In this document: piece after piece, positions 8,872 through 8,925 of the stretch
Numbering within the stretch: position 1 is the stretch's first letter
Layout: every line of letters starts with the position of its first letter
NCBI GenBank assembly: GCA_016218005.1
Contig: JACRFF010000060.1
Location: 1 to 8,925 of the forward strand
Origin: Ignavibacteriales bacterium
GTDB taxonomy: Bacteria > Bacteroidota > Ignavibacteria > UBA10030
DNA: 8,925 nucleotides
Direction: 5' to 3'
Program-made: the position numbers and the translations under genes
Notes under the pieces: model-generated
Told to the model about the DNA's origin: nothing
Database searches by the model: none
What the model saw: the letters and a program-made list of their open reading frames with translations, nothing else

Positions 8872-8925
8872 GTATCCGGCCAGCATACAGATAGTCCTGT
8901 TTACCCGCCGAAGTGTCTTTCAACG
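8872..8925 (+). repeat. tRNA-trailer repeat unit 3, cut by window end
   Basis: GTATCCGGCCAG and, after a diverged stretch, GTCCTGTTTACCC (8894-8906) repeat the beginning of unit 1 (8618-8649: GTACCCGGCCAG ... GTCCTGTTTACCCC). What follows (GCCGAAGTGTC) would be the left arm of another hairpin if the pattern holds. The remainder lies outside the window. Confidence 0.5.

Noticed and set aside
8674..8886. 70-aa minus-strand open frame over the tRNA repeats
   Set aside because: It is made of terminators, hairpins and tRNA remnants, with no protein-like pattern.

Overview
The window suggests a bacterium of the Bacteroidetes/Chlorobi/Ignavibacteria group. This is an inference from protein style and repeat type: Bacteroidetes-like SdhA and SdhB, an Obg G4 motif with T in place of N, and intergenic GTCATKCTGA-type repeats. 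No rRNA or other strong taxonomic marker is present. All protein genes are on the + strand. Composition looks even across them, with no sign of a foreign coding block.

Layout. Positions 1-1103 hold the 3' two-thirds or so of a succinate dehydrogenase/fumarate reductase flavoprotein gene (sdhA/frdA). The complete iron-sulfur subunit gene (sdhB/frdB) follows at 1126-1899. A 240-bp non-coding element with imperfect ~38-bp terminal inverted repeats and flanking TA (1897-2140) sits exactly between the sdhB stop codon and what looks like the operon's own intrinsic terminator (2167-2201). A hairpin-rich leader (2202-2391) precedes a 1212-aa secreted TPR-solenoid protein (2392-6030). Two bases later starts an uncharacterised 420-aa cytoplasmic protein (6033-7295), and then the ribosome-assembly GTPase Obg (7337-8341).

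The last 560 bp form an initiator-tRNA locus. A near-perfect sigma70-type promoter (8367-8395) is followed by a decayed 5' copy of the tRNA (8411-8475), a full tRNA-fMet (8500-8572) and an intrinsic terminator. Downstream lie imperfect repeats, two of which repeat the last bases of the tRNA plus its first trailer bases (CCCGCTACAAA) and then carry another intrinsic terminator. A further unit runs off the window. The arrangement resembles the rtT repeats behind E. coli tyrT, but with unrelated sequence.

The most interesting thread is a family of short GC-rich hairpins (CCCCGAC...GTCGGGG and TCCCGCC...GGCGGGA, mostly 7-nt loops). They appear inserted into the tRNA 3'-end repeats and also inside one arm of the element behind sdhB. 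They behave like a palindromic mini-element of the genome.

The protein genes are mainly housekeeping: respiration (Sdh), envelope-associated TPR scaffolding, and ribosome biogenesis (Obg). The TPR gene and the 420-aa gene are probably cotranscribed, and obg may follow them in the same unit.
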